A DNA stretch of 64,000 bases from Nitratireductor kimnyeongensis (lineage in GTDB: Bacteria; Pseudomonadota; Alphaproteobacteria; Rhizobiales; Rhizobiaceae), in assembly GCF_019891395.1 (NCBI RefSeq), contig NZ_CP078143.1, positions 186,001 through 250,000 of the forward strand. Reading direction: 5' to 3'. Both the position numbers and the translations under genes were made by a program. Positions 36,794-45,906 of this stretch are shown one piece after another (positions within the stretch are counted from its first letter, which is position 1; each line of letters opens with the position of its first letter). The notes below the pieces were generated by a model. That model saw only the letters and a program-made list of their open reading frames with translations, was not told the DNA's origin and did not search any database.

Positions 36794-38158
36794 TCAGCGA
36801 CCATCCGGCGTGCGCAGTCCGTACCATTTGTCTTTGACGGCCTGGTAGTGTTCTTCGGGACGATAGGCACTGACCTGAAGGCCCAGACGATTGGCGGAGA
36901 GCCGACCGGTCGCAGAAAGAATCGCGTAGCTGGCCACCACAATGTCGCGCTCTGCGCTGACCTGGTTGATCTTTGCGTCAATCACATCGGCCTGCGCATT
37001 CAAAACGTCTAGCGTAGTGCGCTGCCCCACATTGCGTTCTTCGATCACACCGTTAAGTGCCAATTGAGCAGCCTGCACGAGTTCACGGTTTGCCCCGAGG
37101 GACTCGCGCGCCGCCTGATACTGGCTCCACGCTGAAACCACCGCGGCGCGAACCTGATCCCGGCTGACATCCAGATTAATGCGCGCCTGACCGAGCGTTT
37201 CCTTGTTTTTGCGCACCTGAGCAGAAGCCTGGCCACCCTGATAGATCGGTACGGTCAGATTGAGTCCGATGCGTGCACTGTCACTCGATCCGTCGCTCGA
37301 GAGGCCTGGGGAAGTATCCTGATAGCTGTGCGACAACCCCACCGACCCGGAAAGCTGCGGCAGGAAAGCACCTTCGGAAGACTTTACACGGAACGACGCG
37401 GTGTCGATCTGATGTTGACGCGCCTTGATGACCGGATGCTCGGCAAGGCCGAGTGCAAGCGCACTGTCCAAATTCTTGGGAAGCAAATTCGTCAGAGGCC
37501 CGGCCGTTTTCAAGTTCTCGGGCGCATCGCCGATGAGCTGACGATAAACGGCTGAACTGGATGTTACCGCCGCGCGAGCTGCACTGAGCTGCGCCAGCGC
37601 TGCCTGCCGCCGCGCCTGGGCTTGCGCCACATCGGTGCGCGTCCCCTCGCCCACATCGAAACGCGAGCGGGCCGAACGGACCTGTTCTTCCAGAAACTCC
37701 AGGTTCTGCGCCCTTAACGCCGCTATCTGGCGGTCACGGATCACGTCCATATATGCGCTGGCAGCGTTGAACAGCGTGTCGAGCTCCTGATTCCTCAGCG
37801 CCTCATTGGCAGCCCGGACGGACGCCTCGGCAGCCTCGACATTGTTGCGCGTCTGGAAACCATCGAAAATTGGCTGTGTAAGCGAGACGCCGAATTCGCC
37901 GGTGCGAATGTCCGTGCCGTCATTATGGGTCAATGCAAGCGACGCCGTACCCTGAACCCGCGGCCGCATGCCCGACTTCGCGATGGCAACATCTTCATCG
38001 GTGATCCGAACGCCTGCACGTTCCGCATTGAGCGTTGAATTGTTTTCGTAAGCCTTTGCCAGAGCACCCAGAATGGTCTCGGCGGAAACGGTGACGGGCG
38101 TTGCAATCAACGCAGAAGAGGCCACAAGGGGGATAAGGAAACGACGGTAAAAAGGCAC
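36794..38158 (-). CDS. tolC: TolC-family outer membrane channel
   Basis: TolC forms the outer membrane and periplasmic duct for type I secretion and multidrug efflux. The 454-residue protein has a signal peptide (FLIPLVASSALIATPVTVSA) and two repeated long helical domains. Matching motifs occur in both halves: GVSLTQPIFDGFQTRNNVEAA and GLNLTVPIYQGGQASAQVRK, each cited within 20 residues as LTQPIFDGFQTRNNVEAA and LNLTVPIYQGGQASAQVRK. VGQRTTLDVLNAQADVIDA near the end is the usual TolC signature. The start is GTG 38158, with GAGG ten bases upstream. No ABC exporter or adaptor gene is near it. Confidence 0.93.
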   Translation of the reverse strand: MPFYRRFLIPLVASSALIATPVTVSAETILGALAKAYENNSTLNAERAGVRITDEDVAIAKSGMRPRVQGTASLALTHNDGTDIRTGEFGVSLTQPIFDGFQTRNNVEAAEASVRAANEALRNQELDTLFNAASAYMDVIRDRQIAALRAQNLEFLEEQVRSARSRFDVGEGTRTDVAQAQARRQAALAQLSAARAAVTSSSAVYRQLIGDAPENLKTAGPLTNLLPKNLDSALALGLAEHPVIKARQHQIDTASFRVKSSEGAFLPQLSGSVGLSHSYQDTSPGLSSDGSSDSARIGLNLTVPIYQGGQASAQVRKNKETLGQARINLDVSRDQVRAAVVSAWSQYQAARESLGANRELVQAAQLALNGVIEERNVGQRTTLDVLNAQADVIDAKINQVSAERDIVVASYAILSATGRLSANRLGLQVSAYRPEEHYQAVKDKWYGLRTPDGR

Positions 38159-38364
38159 GATCTGTCAACCTCGAACTGTTATTGGCAGCCGCGTCCTTCA
38201 GGACACCACCACACCGACTTATATGTTCCGGTATTCCAACCGGTGACCACGCCCGGGAGACGATCACAACACCACGTCCCCCACCCCCAAATCAGGCGCT
38301 CTTTAAAAAGATGTTACATCAAACCATTGATCAATTCCGTTGCATGAAAGCAACAAGTCTCACC

Positions 38365-39039
38365 TCAAAAAATGAACACCGGCTCTTCTTGGAACCCGGG
38401 CAGTGGTCTGACTGCCAGATTGAAGGCAGGCCGGCTTGAAACGATGCCGTCATCCTTCACGAAAAGATGTGCCTGAGCTGCATTGCCTTGCCCGATGACC
38501 GCGACGAGACGTCCACCATCGCGCAATTGATCCAGAAGGTTCTGGGGAACACGGTCCACAGCCCCGCCGACAAAGATCACATCGTACGGAGCATCGTCTG
38601 CATATCCGCCCTGCAAGTCGCCGCCAACGACAGCGACATTGACACAACCAAGTTCGTTGAGCGCCTCTGTCGCCATTCCCGAGAGCCCCTCGTCGCGTTC
38701 CAACGCGACGACAAAGCTGGCGAGACGTGACAGCACGGCTGCGGAATAGCCTGTGCCCGAACCGACATCGAGAACCACATCGCTGGACTGAACGTCAGCA
38801 AGTTGAACCAGCTTACCGAAGGCTGCGGGTTCCATCAGATAGCGTGCGCCGTTTCCTTCGGCAGCCGAGGCGATTTCGATGTCCTCGTCGATATAGGCGA
38901 GCGCCTTCTTGCGTCCTGGCACAAAGGCTTCGCGCGGAATCTCACCCATCGCCTCGAGAAGCGCGCTGCTTGTCACATCGGACGTCCGCAACTGCCCTTC
39001 CACCATATTGGCGCGCTGCTGGGAGAAATCGATTGTCAT
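38365..39039 (-). CDS. Second PIMT-like protein methyltransferase (tolC-linked)
   Basis: The 224-residue protein has the PIMT family layout: RANMVEGQLRTSDVTSSALL, then MGEIPREAFVPGRKKALAY, the SAM site VVLDVGSGTGYSAAVLSRLA around residue 81, and the YDVIFVGGAVDRVP block. Counting back from the SAM site, the substrate loop that reads TISQP in E. coli Pcm reads YLMEP here, so the usual Ser/Thr is absent. It may methylate something else or be non-catalytic on isoaspartate. ATG 39039 gives the family-like MTIDFSQQR start; the frame is open to 39264 but unlike the family there. It is a distant paralogue of the pcm gene at 9791. Confidence 0.85.
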   Translation of the reverse strand: MTIDFSQQRANMVEGQLRTSDVTSSALLEAMGEIPREAFVPGRKKALAYIDEDIEIASAAEGNGARYLMEPAAFGKLVQLADVQSSDVVLDVGSGTGYSAAVLSRLASFVVALERDEGLSGMATEALNELGCVNVAVVGGDLQGGYADDAPYDVIFVGGAVDRVPQNLLDQLRDGGRLVAVIGQGNAAQAHLFVKDDGIVSSRPAFNLAVRPLPGFQEEPVFIF

Positions 39040-39264
39040 ACGTCTGATCCCGAAGCCCGTTTTCGCACGATCGAGTGAAGAGGTTTCCCACTTCGGCGAA
39101 AACAACGATTTGAACGGTTTGCTAACGGCTGCCGCCGCCCCTGTCAATCGCTCGAGGCCAGCCAGTCGTGGACCACTGACACACACGGAAATTCCAATTG
39201 GCATCCGCGGAAACAACAGGCCCCACCGGCGGCCAACAGGACGACGCGATGGGCGAGCACTCAC

Positions 39265-40200
39265 TCAGCCGGGCAGTGGAACGAATTCCTGGTCGTCTCC
39301 CTGCGGCAGGTCAAAAAGGCCCCTGCCCCAGTTAGCCTTGCGCCAGTCCTCCTTGGCCGCTTCTATGCGTTCCTGCGAGGATGCCACGAAATTCCACCAT
39401 ATGTACCGTGGTCCGCTCATTGTGGCGCCGCCCAGCACCATCATGCGAGCGCCGTTTGCTCCCGCTTGTACTGTAATAGGATCGCCAGGGCGGAAAACCA
39501 TCATGCGCCCGGCTTCGAAGACCTGTCCTGCGACAGATATTTCGCCTTCGGTGACGTAAATGCCCCGATCCTCATGGCCGTCCGGCAGTGGAAAGCGCGC
39601 ACCGGCATCCAGTTTCACATCAGCATAGAACATATCACTATAGACAGACGCCGGTGCTGTTTCGCCGTAGGCGCGTCCCAGAATGAGCCGCAAGCGCACG
39701 CCATCATCGCCGATTTGAGGAAGTGTCTCTTTTCCGTGGTGTTCAAAAACGGGGGACGCGTCTTCCATGGCCTCTGGCAGTGCCACCCAGGTCTGAATGC
39801 CAAAAAGACTGTGTGGCCCCTGCCTTGATGCAGCACTCGTACGCTCCGAGTGAGAAACGCCCCGCCCGGCAACCATCCAGTTCAGCGCGCCGGGGTGAAT
39901 GACCTGATCTGAGCCAATGCTGTCGCGATGGTGAAAATCGCCGCGAAACAGATAGGTCACGGTGGCCAGTCCGATATGCGGGTGCGGCCGGACATCGATC
40001 CCCTGGCCGGTCAGAAATTCCGCAGGTCCCGCCTGATCGAAGAAAATGAACGGCCCGACCATCTGTCGCCGCGGCGCAGGCAGCGCTCGTCGCACCTCGA
40101 ACCCGCCAATGTCGCGCGCCCGTGGTACGATCAGCGTTTCGATGGAATCGGCCTCGATATCATCAGGACATCCCGGCGTGAGAGCAGGATTCCAGCTCAT
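39265..40200 (-). CDS. Pirin family protein
   Basis: The 311-residue bicupin has the pirin metal-site blocks RPHPHIGLATVTYLF and MVAGRGVSHSERT, which give the three His and one Glu that bind iron. FFDQAGPAEFLTGQGIDVRP, just before the first block, is another family mark. The C-terminal cupin follows (GIYVTEGEISVAGQ). Some bacterial pirins are quercetin dioxygenases; others act as redox-sensitive regulators. The role here is open. ATG 40200 (MSWNPAL) has AGGG nine bases upstream; ATG 40224 is in frame. It lies upstream of the second PIMT-like gene by 225 bases on the same strand. Confidence 0.88.
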   Translation of the reverse strand: MSWNPALTPGCPDDIEADSIETLIVPRARDIGGFEVRRALPAPRRQMVGPFIFFDQAGPAEFLTGQGIDVRPHPHIGLATVTYLFRGDFHHRDSIGSDQVIHPGALNWMVAGRGVSHSERTSAASRQGPHSLFGIQTWVALPEAMEDASPVFEHHGKETLPQIGDDGVRLRLILGRAYGETAPASVYSDMFYADVKLDAGARFPLPDGHEDRGIYVTEGEISVAGQVFEAGRMMVFRPGDPITVQAGANGARMMVLGGATMSGPRYIWWNFVASSQERIEAAKEDWRKANWGRGLFDLPQGDDQEFVPLPG

Positions 40201-40465
40201 GGCAGCACCCTTCGCAGCAAGCATTCTGTTTGAGAAAGACTACCACTTAGCTCGGCGCCCTGGAATGTCGGTCCTATTGACAGTGCGTTACCTTCCTTTG
40301 ACCTCAATCTTTCACGGGTCCGAGCCCGCGCCCTGAAGTGCCGCCGGCGTGGACACGAATGCCGTCCGCGTGACCCGCAGGAGTATCCCGGTAAGTCGAA
40401 TTCATGAATTGCGTTCGGAACAATATCCGGCACCGTTTTCGTTCCTGGAAACTGGCTGGCAAGAC

Positions 40466-41407
40466 ATGATGAAAGCATACCTTTCCATCGCATTCCTGTT
40501 TCAGCTGATGCTGATCGCTCCTGCTGTCGCCCTGAATCTTGAGGTCTGCAATTCAGGCCAACAGACGGTTTTCGTTGCTCACGCGGAATCCCCCTTGAAT
40601 TCACCTTACCGGGCCGTCGGCGGATGGACGCAACTGACATCGCGCAAATGCTGGAAGCGCGAAGCGCCGAAAATGGACAGGATGTCGGTCCTCGTGGCCT
40701 ATATAGACAAAAGGGGACGGCTTGGTGCCGTTCCTTTCAATCCTGATTTCCGGGTCGGAGGGCAATACCCGCTTTCTCGAGGCCCCTATTCATTTTGCAT
40801 CCATCCCAAGGATGGCTTTTTCCGCCCCCGGGCCCGACCGGGCGGCAAGCACTGCCCGAGCGACATGGTTCCCGCCAAGTTTCCGTTCTACATTGCAGGG
40901 AAACGAACCTCAGGCAGTCTTGCCAAACTGTATGTATCTGTGGAGCCGGGCACGCTCCACGAGGATTACGCGGTCATCCCCTGGGAGCCTGCGAAAGCCC
41001 CTCCCGACCCGCAGGAAGAACGCTACGCGGATGCAGGCAAGATCGATCTCTTGCGCGGTCCGAGCGCGCGACAGATCGAAGCGGCCGAATACAAGAATCT
41101 TCAGTTTCGCCTGCAACTTGCCAACGCCCTGATTCTAAAAGATGCGAAGCTCAAGATTCACGCGCTCGATCTGGACAAATGCCTGTCCACCAAAAACGGA
41201 CCATTCTATTGCCGGTACAAGCTTGATGCCCGGATAGAAGCGTCGAAGGACATGCGCCCGATGGCCCAGCTGCTAAACCTCGGGTTTCTCTTCAAAGGCT
41301 ACTACTGGTCGTCCTTCACCGTAAGCCGTGGTCGCTGGGTGATCGAGAAGCAATATGAGGGCTGCAGGCTTTCGGATGTGGATATCAGATGCTGGAGGCA
41401 CAAATAG
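40466..41407 (+). CDS. Exported DUF1036-like protein
   Basis: The 313-residue protein begins with a signal peptide (MMKAYLSIAFLFQLMLIAPA, cut near AVA). Right after it, LEVCNSGQQTVFVAHAES, then GWTQLTSRKCWK and FCIHPKDGF, resemble the DUF1036 type of small periplasmic domain (VCN...WW..C). The remaining 170 residues, with a WSSFTVSRGRWVIEKQY block near the end, I do not recognise. Several cysteines suggest disulfides. The start ATG 40466 has no strong ribosome site; the frame is open upstream to 40349. It is divergent from the pirin gene and converges on tRNA-Cys. Confidence 0.65.
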   Translation: MMKAYLSIAFLFQLMLIAPAVALNLEVCNSGQQTVFVAHAESPLNSPYRAVGGWTQLTSRKCWKREAPKMDRMSVLVAYIDKRGRLGAVPFNPDFRVGGQYPLSRGPYSFCIHPKDGFFRPRARPGGKHCPSDMVPAKFPFYIAGKRTSGSLAKLYVSVEPGTLHEDYAVIPWEPAKAPPDPQEERYADAGKIDLLRGPSARQIEAAEYKNLQFRLQLANALILKDAKLKIHALDLDKCLSTKNGPFYCRYKLDARIEASKDMRPMAQLLNLGFLFKGYYWSSFTVSRGRWVIEKQYEGCRLSDVDIRCWRHK

Positions 41408-41530
41408 GGCGGGAGAGAGCCAATGGCATGATTCGCTCAATGCGCCGCGCATAGCGCAGATCCGCGGGGCTGGCGCGAGAGAAAATGACCGCCGCCCAAC
41501 GTTTCATATTTACCGGGGATGAAGAAAAAT

Positions 41531-41604
41531 TGGAGGCCTCGCCCGGAATCGAACCGGGGTGCAAGGATTTGCAGTCCTCTGCGTAACCACTCCGCCACGA
41601 GGCC
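41531..41604 (-). tRNA. tRNA-Cys (GCA)
   Basis: The 74-base minus-strand gene folds as a full cloverleaf: a 7-bp acceptor stem (GGCCTCG with CGAGGCC), an anticodon loop CTGCAAA giving anticodon GCA, a TTCGATT T-loop, discriminator U and an encoded CCA. Directly after CCA comes ATTTTTC, a short T-run that may end transcription. Confidence 0.96.
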
Positions 41605-41628
41605 ATGCCGCAAGCGGCAACGGGCTGT

Positions 41629-41657
41629 TCAATAAGTTGCGTCCATTTCCCCGTCAA
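41629..41657 (-). promoter_or_regulatory. Possible promoter of tRNA-Cys
   Basis: On the minus strand TTGACG (41657-41652) and TATTGA (41634-41629) are 17 bases apart, ending 25 bases upstream of the tRNA 5' end. The -35 box is good, the -10 box weak. Confidence 0.4.
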
Positions 41658-41730
41658 GCGGGCAAATGTGATTGCCGTGAAAATAACCGGGGAGACGGGA
41701 CGTTTCCCATAAGAACGCTCCGATGAAGGA

Positions 41731-42012
41731 TCATGCGCCGTGCCGTCCTTCTCTACGCCTGTTCCACCATACGGTGACCTTGCGCCTTTGGCGACGGACG
41801 GATGCGATGTCGTATGACAGGATGAGCAATCCAAGCGGGATCATCCAGAACCCGAGTACGGGCAGAAATCCGAACAGTCCCAGAACCACAAGCAGGCAGC
41901 CCCCGCCGATTCTGGCGAACCGTGAGCGCGGTATGGGGATGCGTTTGCCCATCAGAGAGACCGAGGGGCGCCCGTTGTTCCCGGCGTTCGGATCTGAGTT
42001 TCCATTAGCCAT
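41731..42012 (-). CDS. Small two-span membrane protein, PGPGW-like
   Basis: The 93-residue protein has a polar N-terminus rich in Asn and Gly, then a hydrophobic hairpin of two short spans (IGGGCLLVVLGLFGFLPVLG and FWMIPLGLLILSYDIA), and a very basic tail (RRQRRKVTVWWNRRREGRHG). The GxLGFLPxLGFWMIPLGLxILSxD pattern resembles the small transmembrane PGPGW family, with no function known to me. I use ATG 42012; an ATG at 42045 is in frame. It stands between the two tRNA genes. Confidence 0.65.
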   Translation of the reverse strand: MANGNSDPNAGNNGRPSVSLMGKRIPIPRSRFARIGGGCLLVVLGLFGFLPVLGFWMIPLGLLILSYDIASVRRQRRKVTVWWNRRREGRHGA

Positions 42013-42144
42013 GCGTTGTTCCATCGCCCTCTGGCGGTTCATCAATATTGCCTACCCTGCAAATGCCGGACCTTCCATATGCGTTGCGAAATACGTCAAT
42101 GGGAGGGGCCTGCTGAAAAAAAGCTAGAAAATCGCAATTGGCGC

Positions 42145-42174
42145 TTTGCAAAGCTGAATTTGGTTTGCTATAGG
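42145..42174 (+). promoter_or_regulatory. Possible promoter of tRNA-Asn
   Basis: TTTGCA (42145-42150) and TATAGG (42169-42174) are 18 bases apart, ending 27 bases before the tRNA. Both boxes match the sigma-70 consensus in four of six places. Confidence 0.4.
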
Positions 42175-42201
42175 CTCGCTCACTCGCACGAGCACAGGCA
42201 T

Positions 42202-42276
42202 TCCCCGGTAGCTCAGTGGTAGAGCAACCGGCTGTTAACCGGTTGGTCGCTGGTTCGAATCCGGCCCGGGGAGCCA
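42202..42276 (+). tRNA. tRNA-Asn (GTT)
   Basis: The 75-base gene forms a full cloverleaf: acceptor TCCCCGG with CCGGGGA, D-arm GCTC-AGTGGTA-GAGC, anticodon loop CTGTTAA with anticodon GTT, T-arm GCTGG-TTCGAAT-CCGGC, discriminator G and an encoded CCA. Confidence 0.97.
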
Positions 42277-42505
42277 CTTTTCAAAAGACATCTGATATCA
42301 CACCAGAGGCCTTTCGGCTCGGTTGCATTCGCCGTGTATTGGCGGCATTCGCGTACGGATCGCCCCGCCGGGGCCTTCGATCCCTCCACCAATCCGGGTC
42401 GGCGCGAACAGTCAGCATTTCAACAACGTTTCATCCTGCATGGTTCCGGTCTAGGATGAACCTTGGCCAAGCCTACTTGTCTGCTCAGCTGTGCGGGGAT
42501 TCTTC

Positions 42506-44050
42506 TTGCCTGAAATCGAGTTGAAGCTTTTGCTGGAGCAACAGCAAGTGCCCAGCACACTTGCGCGCATCGAGCAATTGCCCCCTGCCATACGAAGGAT
42601 ACGCGGCACACGGCAGCTGCACAGCCTTTATTTTGACACGCCGGATGGAGTCCTGCGCAACAACGGGATTACGCTGCGCCTGAGGTGCACCGGCACGCAG
42701 TGGGTGCAAACGGTCAAACTCAATGGATCCATAAAAGGTGGTCTGTCCAGGGTCACAGAAATCGAGGGCGCGATTCCTGAGGGCGTGGTTTCGGTCGATG
42801 CAATCGACAACCGGAAGGTCCGAGACCATATCAAAGAGCTCGTTGAGAACACGCAACTCCAAACGGTTGCCGAAACCCGCATACGGCGCACGCAGATCGA
42901 TCTTCATCTCGACGACGGCACGAGGGCCGAAGTCGCGCTCGACAGCGGCGCCGTGAAAGCGGCAGGGCGCAGCGCGCCTCTCCATGAGCTCGAAATCGAA
43001 CTGATCGACGGGCAGCCGGCTGGTCTCTTCCGGAGCGCGCGCATGATTCTCCCGGATGGCGCATTGCGATTTTCCCGCTATTCGAAAGCGGCACGCAGTG
43101 TGCTCCTGGCCGAACACGGCTATGTCGAGCCCCCAGCCTCGCCCCGCAAGGCCCTGCGCGTCCCGATAACGCGGAAAACCCGCGGCGGCGAAGCAGCGCA
43201 AGAGATATTGCAGGAATGTCTGGCGCAGATTTCAGCAAACATCGAGGCTGTCCGGCAGTCCGAGGACGTGGAGGGGCCGCATCAATTGCGCATTGGTCTT
43301 CGAAGGTTGCGCAGTGCGCTCTCGCTCTTCGACCAGATGATCGGGCGGTCCATCTCCAACCAGTTCGCCAAGGAAGCGCGCTGGTTGGGCCACGAGGTTG
43401 GGCGGTTGCGCGATCTTGACGTTGTCCTCGATGATATCGCCCGGCCTTTCTATAGAGACGTTCCCCAGGAACCCGGCGCGAACCTCGTTCTGAACACCCT
43501 TGAACGGCACACTCGTGATGTGCGAGCCGATCTTCGGCACACCCTGTCGTCGGAACGCGTGAACGTCTTTTTGCTGGATCTCTCCGAATTGATCCAGACA
43601 GGTCTTAGTGCCCCCTCGAGGCCCGACCGAAAGCTTAAAGATTTGGCCGACGAAAAGCTCTGCAAGCGATGGAACCACCTCCTCGCGCGCGCAGAAGGGA
43701 TCGAGAATTTCACCACAGATCAGAAACATGGGCTACGAAAGGCGCTGAAAAAGCTCCGCTATGCCATAGAGTTTCTCGGCCCGCTCTACGCGCCCGCCAG
43801 CGTGAAGCGAATATCCAGCCGGTTGAAAGCATTGCAGGCGATGTTCGGAAGCTTGAACGACGTGGCTGTGACCGAACTCACACTCAACAAGCCGCCGCTC
43901 GCCTCGATCAATGACCCGTCCGCTCAACGCGCCATCGGCCGGTTGTTGGGGGCCTGTGAGACGCGCAGTGTGTATGATTGGCCGGCGACGATCGGAGACT
44001 GGAAGCGATTGCGGGCATCCCCGCCTTTCTGGAAGCATCATCAGCCCTAG
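42506..44050 (+). CDS. CYTH and CHAD domain protein
   Basis: The 514-residue protein has an N-terminal CYTH domain (about residues 1-205). It opens with the EIELKL form of the ExExK metal-triphosphate motif, then LHSLYFDTPDGVLRNNG, LRLRCTGTQWVQTVK and LHELEIELIDG. A C-terminal CHAD domain carries repeated basic histidine helices (GPHQLRIGLRRLRSALSLF and KHGLRKALKKLRYAIEFL) that in other members bind polyphosphate. CYTH domains hydrolyse triphosphates, so polyphosphate or triphosphate metabolism is likely. I chose TTG 42506, with GGGGAT seven bases upstream and ExExK right at the N-terminus; GTG 42491 lacks a ribosome site. It follows tRNA-Asn by 230 bases. Confidence 0.88.
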   Translation: MPEIELKLLLEQQQVPSTLARIEQLPPAIRRIRGTRQLHSLYFDTPDGVLRNNGITLRLRCTGTQWVQTVKLNGSIKGGLSRVTEIEGAIPEGVVSVDAIDNRKVRDHIKELVENTQLQTVAETRIRRTQIDLHLDDGTRAEVALDSGAVKAAGRSAPLHELEIELIDGQPAGLFRSARMILPDGALRFSRYSKAARSVLLAEHGYVEPPASPRKALRVPITRKTRGGEAAQEILQECLAQISANIEAVRQSEDVEGPHQLRIGLRRLRSALSLFDQMIGRSISNQFAKEARWLGHEVGRLRDLDVVLDDIARPFYRDVPQEPGANLVLNTLERHTRDVRADLRHTLSSERVNVFLLDLSELIQTGLSAPSRPDRKLKDLADEKLCKRWNHLLARAEGIENFTTDQKHGLRKALKKLRYAIEFLGPLYAPASVKRISSRLKALQAMFGSLNDVAVTELTLNKPPLASINDPSAQRAIGRLLGACETRSVYDWPATIGDWKRLRASPPFWKHHQP

Positions 44051-44191
44051 ACCCATGAGATGCGGCAACAGTGTTGCGCACGCCTTCCTTCTCCCTCATG
44101 CCGAACACAGATTCGTGAGCCAACGGAGATCGGCGGAACGTTTTTCGATCGCACCGATTGTACTTAACACATCAAATTCGGGCGGTAGCAA

Positions 44192-44434
44192 ATGAAACAG
44201 CCTACTGAGGCAAGGCCTCCGACATCTCTGGCCACCTTATCAAAGGCGCTTCCAGGCGACATTGTTGCGGCCCTGGACCGTTTCAGCGCTATGGAGGGCG
44301 CGGGCATGACCCGTGAGCAAGCCCTTCTCACGGCGCTCAGAACATGGTCTCATTCACGCGGTCTGCTAAAGACGGACGACGGCGGCAGCGAGGGCTTGCG
44401 GCCCGAGCAACTCAACGCCACAAACGATGATTGA
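44192..44434 (+). CDS. Small protein, possibly ribbon-helix-helix, unknown
   Basis: The frame encodes 80 residues. The middle (LPGDIVAALDRFSAMEGAGM, then TREQALLTALRTW) resembles the helix-turn-helix part of small CopG-like DNA-binding proteins, but the N-terminal strand is not clear. The ribosome site is poor (GGCGG five bases off). It sits 23 bases upstream of the photolyase gene on the same strand, so it could be co-transcribed. I am not sure it is expressed. Confidence 0.5.
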   Translation: MKQPTEARPPTSLATLSKALPGDIVAALDRFSAMEGAGMTREQALLTALRTWSHSRGLLKTDDGGSEGLRPEQLNATNDD

Positions 44435-44457
44435 TCCTTTTGCGCATGAGAGACCCC

Positions 44458-45906
44458 ATGCCCTCCGACGATGAGCGCCCGGTGCTGCTCCTGTTTCGAC
44501 ACGATCTGCGTGTTGGCGACAATCTCGCCCTCTGCGCCGCAGCAGCAACAGGGCGTCCGGTTGTCGCCGCCTTTATCCTTGACGAACAAAGCGAGGGCGC
44601 CCGACCAATAGGCGGCGCACGCCGCTGGTGGCTGCACCACAGCCTGACCGCACTGAGAGAAGCGCTCGAAAGGCTCGGATTAAATCTGGTGCTTCGCATG
44701 GGACCCATCGTGGAGACAGCCACTGCGCTGGTTGAGGAAGTGCATGCAGGCACCGTCTTGTGGAACCGGCGTTATGATCCCGCCGGCATCGCAATCGACA
44801 CCCGGTTGAAAGCCATTTTCAAGGAGCGCGGCATCGAAACAGACAGTTTCTCCGGGCACCTGCTTCACGAGCCCAGGCGTCTCAAAACCGCTTCCGGAGG
44901 TCCCTACAGGGTTTTCACGCCTTTTTGGCGCTCCATGGTGGACACCATCCAGCTGCGTCCGCCAGCCGACCCGCCAGAAACGATCACCCCCTATGAGGGC
45001 CATTTGCCGGGCGATTCGCTTGAAGACTGGGGCCTTCTTCCAAAGAAGCCTGATTGGTCGAAAGGTCTTGGCGAAAACTGGAAACCGGGTGAGGCTGGCG
45101 CATGTGAACGACTGGCAGACTTCATGGATGGAACCGGCGAAAATTACAAATCCCGTCGCGACTTCATGGCCGAGACTGGCACCTCGGGCCTCTCACCACA
45201 TCTGGCGCATGGAGAGATCACCCCTTTTCAGATCTGGCAGGCTTTGGAAGGCGAAAGCGACATCGGCGGGGAGGATCTGCAAACGTTTCGCAAGGAGATC
45301 GGCTGGCGTGAGTTCTGCTGGCACCTCCTGTACCACAATCCGCAGCTCGCCACGGAAAACTACAATCGCGATTTCGACGCCTTTCCATGGAGCGAAAACC
45401 CCGAGGCGCTCGAAAAATGGCAGCGCGGCGAAACCGGTTACCCGGTGGTCGATGCGGCTATGCGCCAGCTTTGGCAGATCGGCTGGATGCACAATCGGGC
45501 GCGGATGGTCGTCGCCTCGTTCCTCGTAAAACATCTAGGCATTCATTGGCGTGAAGGCGAGGAGTGGTTCTGGGACACCCTGGTCGATGCCGACCCCGCC
45601 TCCAACCCGGCCAATTGGCAATGGGTGGCTGGATCCGGAGCCGATGCCGCACCGTTCTTCCGCATCTTCAATCCCGTTCTTCAGGGCGAAAAATTCGATC
45701 CGAAGGGAAATTACGTGCGCCGATACGTGCCCGAACTGGCCGCCCTCCCGGACAAGCACTTGCATCAGCCGTGGAAAGCTTCCGAAAACGCTCTTGAGAA
45801 GGCCGATGTGGAACTCGGTCAGACCTATCCACGCCCGATGGTCGATCACAAAACTGCCCGCGAACGTGCGCTCGACGCCTATAAATCGCTCAAGAATGCC
45901 GGCTGA
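44458..45906 (+). CDS. phr: Deoxyribodipyrimidine photo-lyase
   Basis: The 482-residue flavoprotein repairs cyclobutane pyrimidine dimers with light. The N-terminal antenna domain has LLLFRHDLRVGDNLAL and RRYDP; the C-terminal FAD domain has FRKEIGWREFCWHLLYHNP, GYPVVDAAMRQLWQIGWMHN (dimer and FAD contacts), then RMVVASFLVKHLGIHW and ASNPANWQWVAGSGADAAPF, and FRIFNPVLQGEKFDP. These place it in class I CPD photolyases and not cryptochromes, although that split is not secure from motifs alone. ATG 44458 is chosen for a GAGAG ribosome site; ATGs at 44431 and 44446 lack one. It converges tightly on the Dabb gene, whose stop abuts its own. Confidence 0.94.
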   Translation: MPSDDERPVLLLFRHDLRVGDNLALCAAAATGRPVVAAFILDEQSEGARPIGGARRWWLHHSLTALREALERLGLNLVLRMGPIVETATALVEEVHAGTVLWNRRYDPAGIAIDTRLKAIFKERGIETDSFSGHLLHEPRRLKTASGGPYRVFTPFWRSMVDTIQLRPPADPPETITPYEGHLPGDSLEDWGLLPKKPDWSKGLGENWKPGEAGACERLADFMDGTGENYKSRRDFMAETGTSGLSPHLAHGEITPFQIWQALEGESDIGGEDLQTFRKEIGWREFCWHLLYHNPQLATENYNRDFDAFPWSENPEALEKWQRGETGYPVVDAAMRQLWQIGWMHNRARMVVASFLVKHLGIHWREGEEWFWDTLVDADPASNPANWQWVAGSGADAAPFFRIFNPVLQGEKFDPKGNYVRRYVPELAALPDKHLHQPWKASENALEKADVELGQTYPRPMVDHKTARERALDAYKSLKNAG

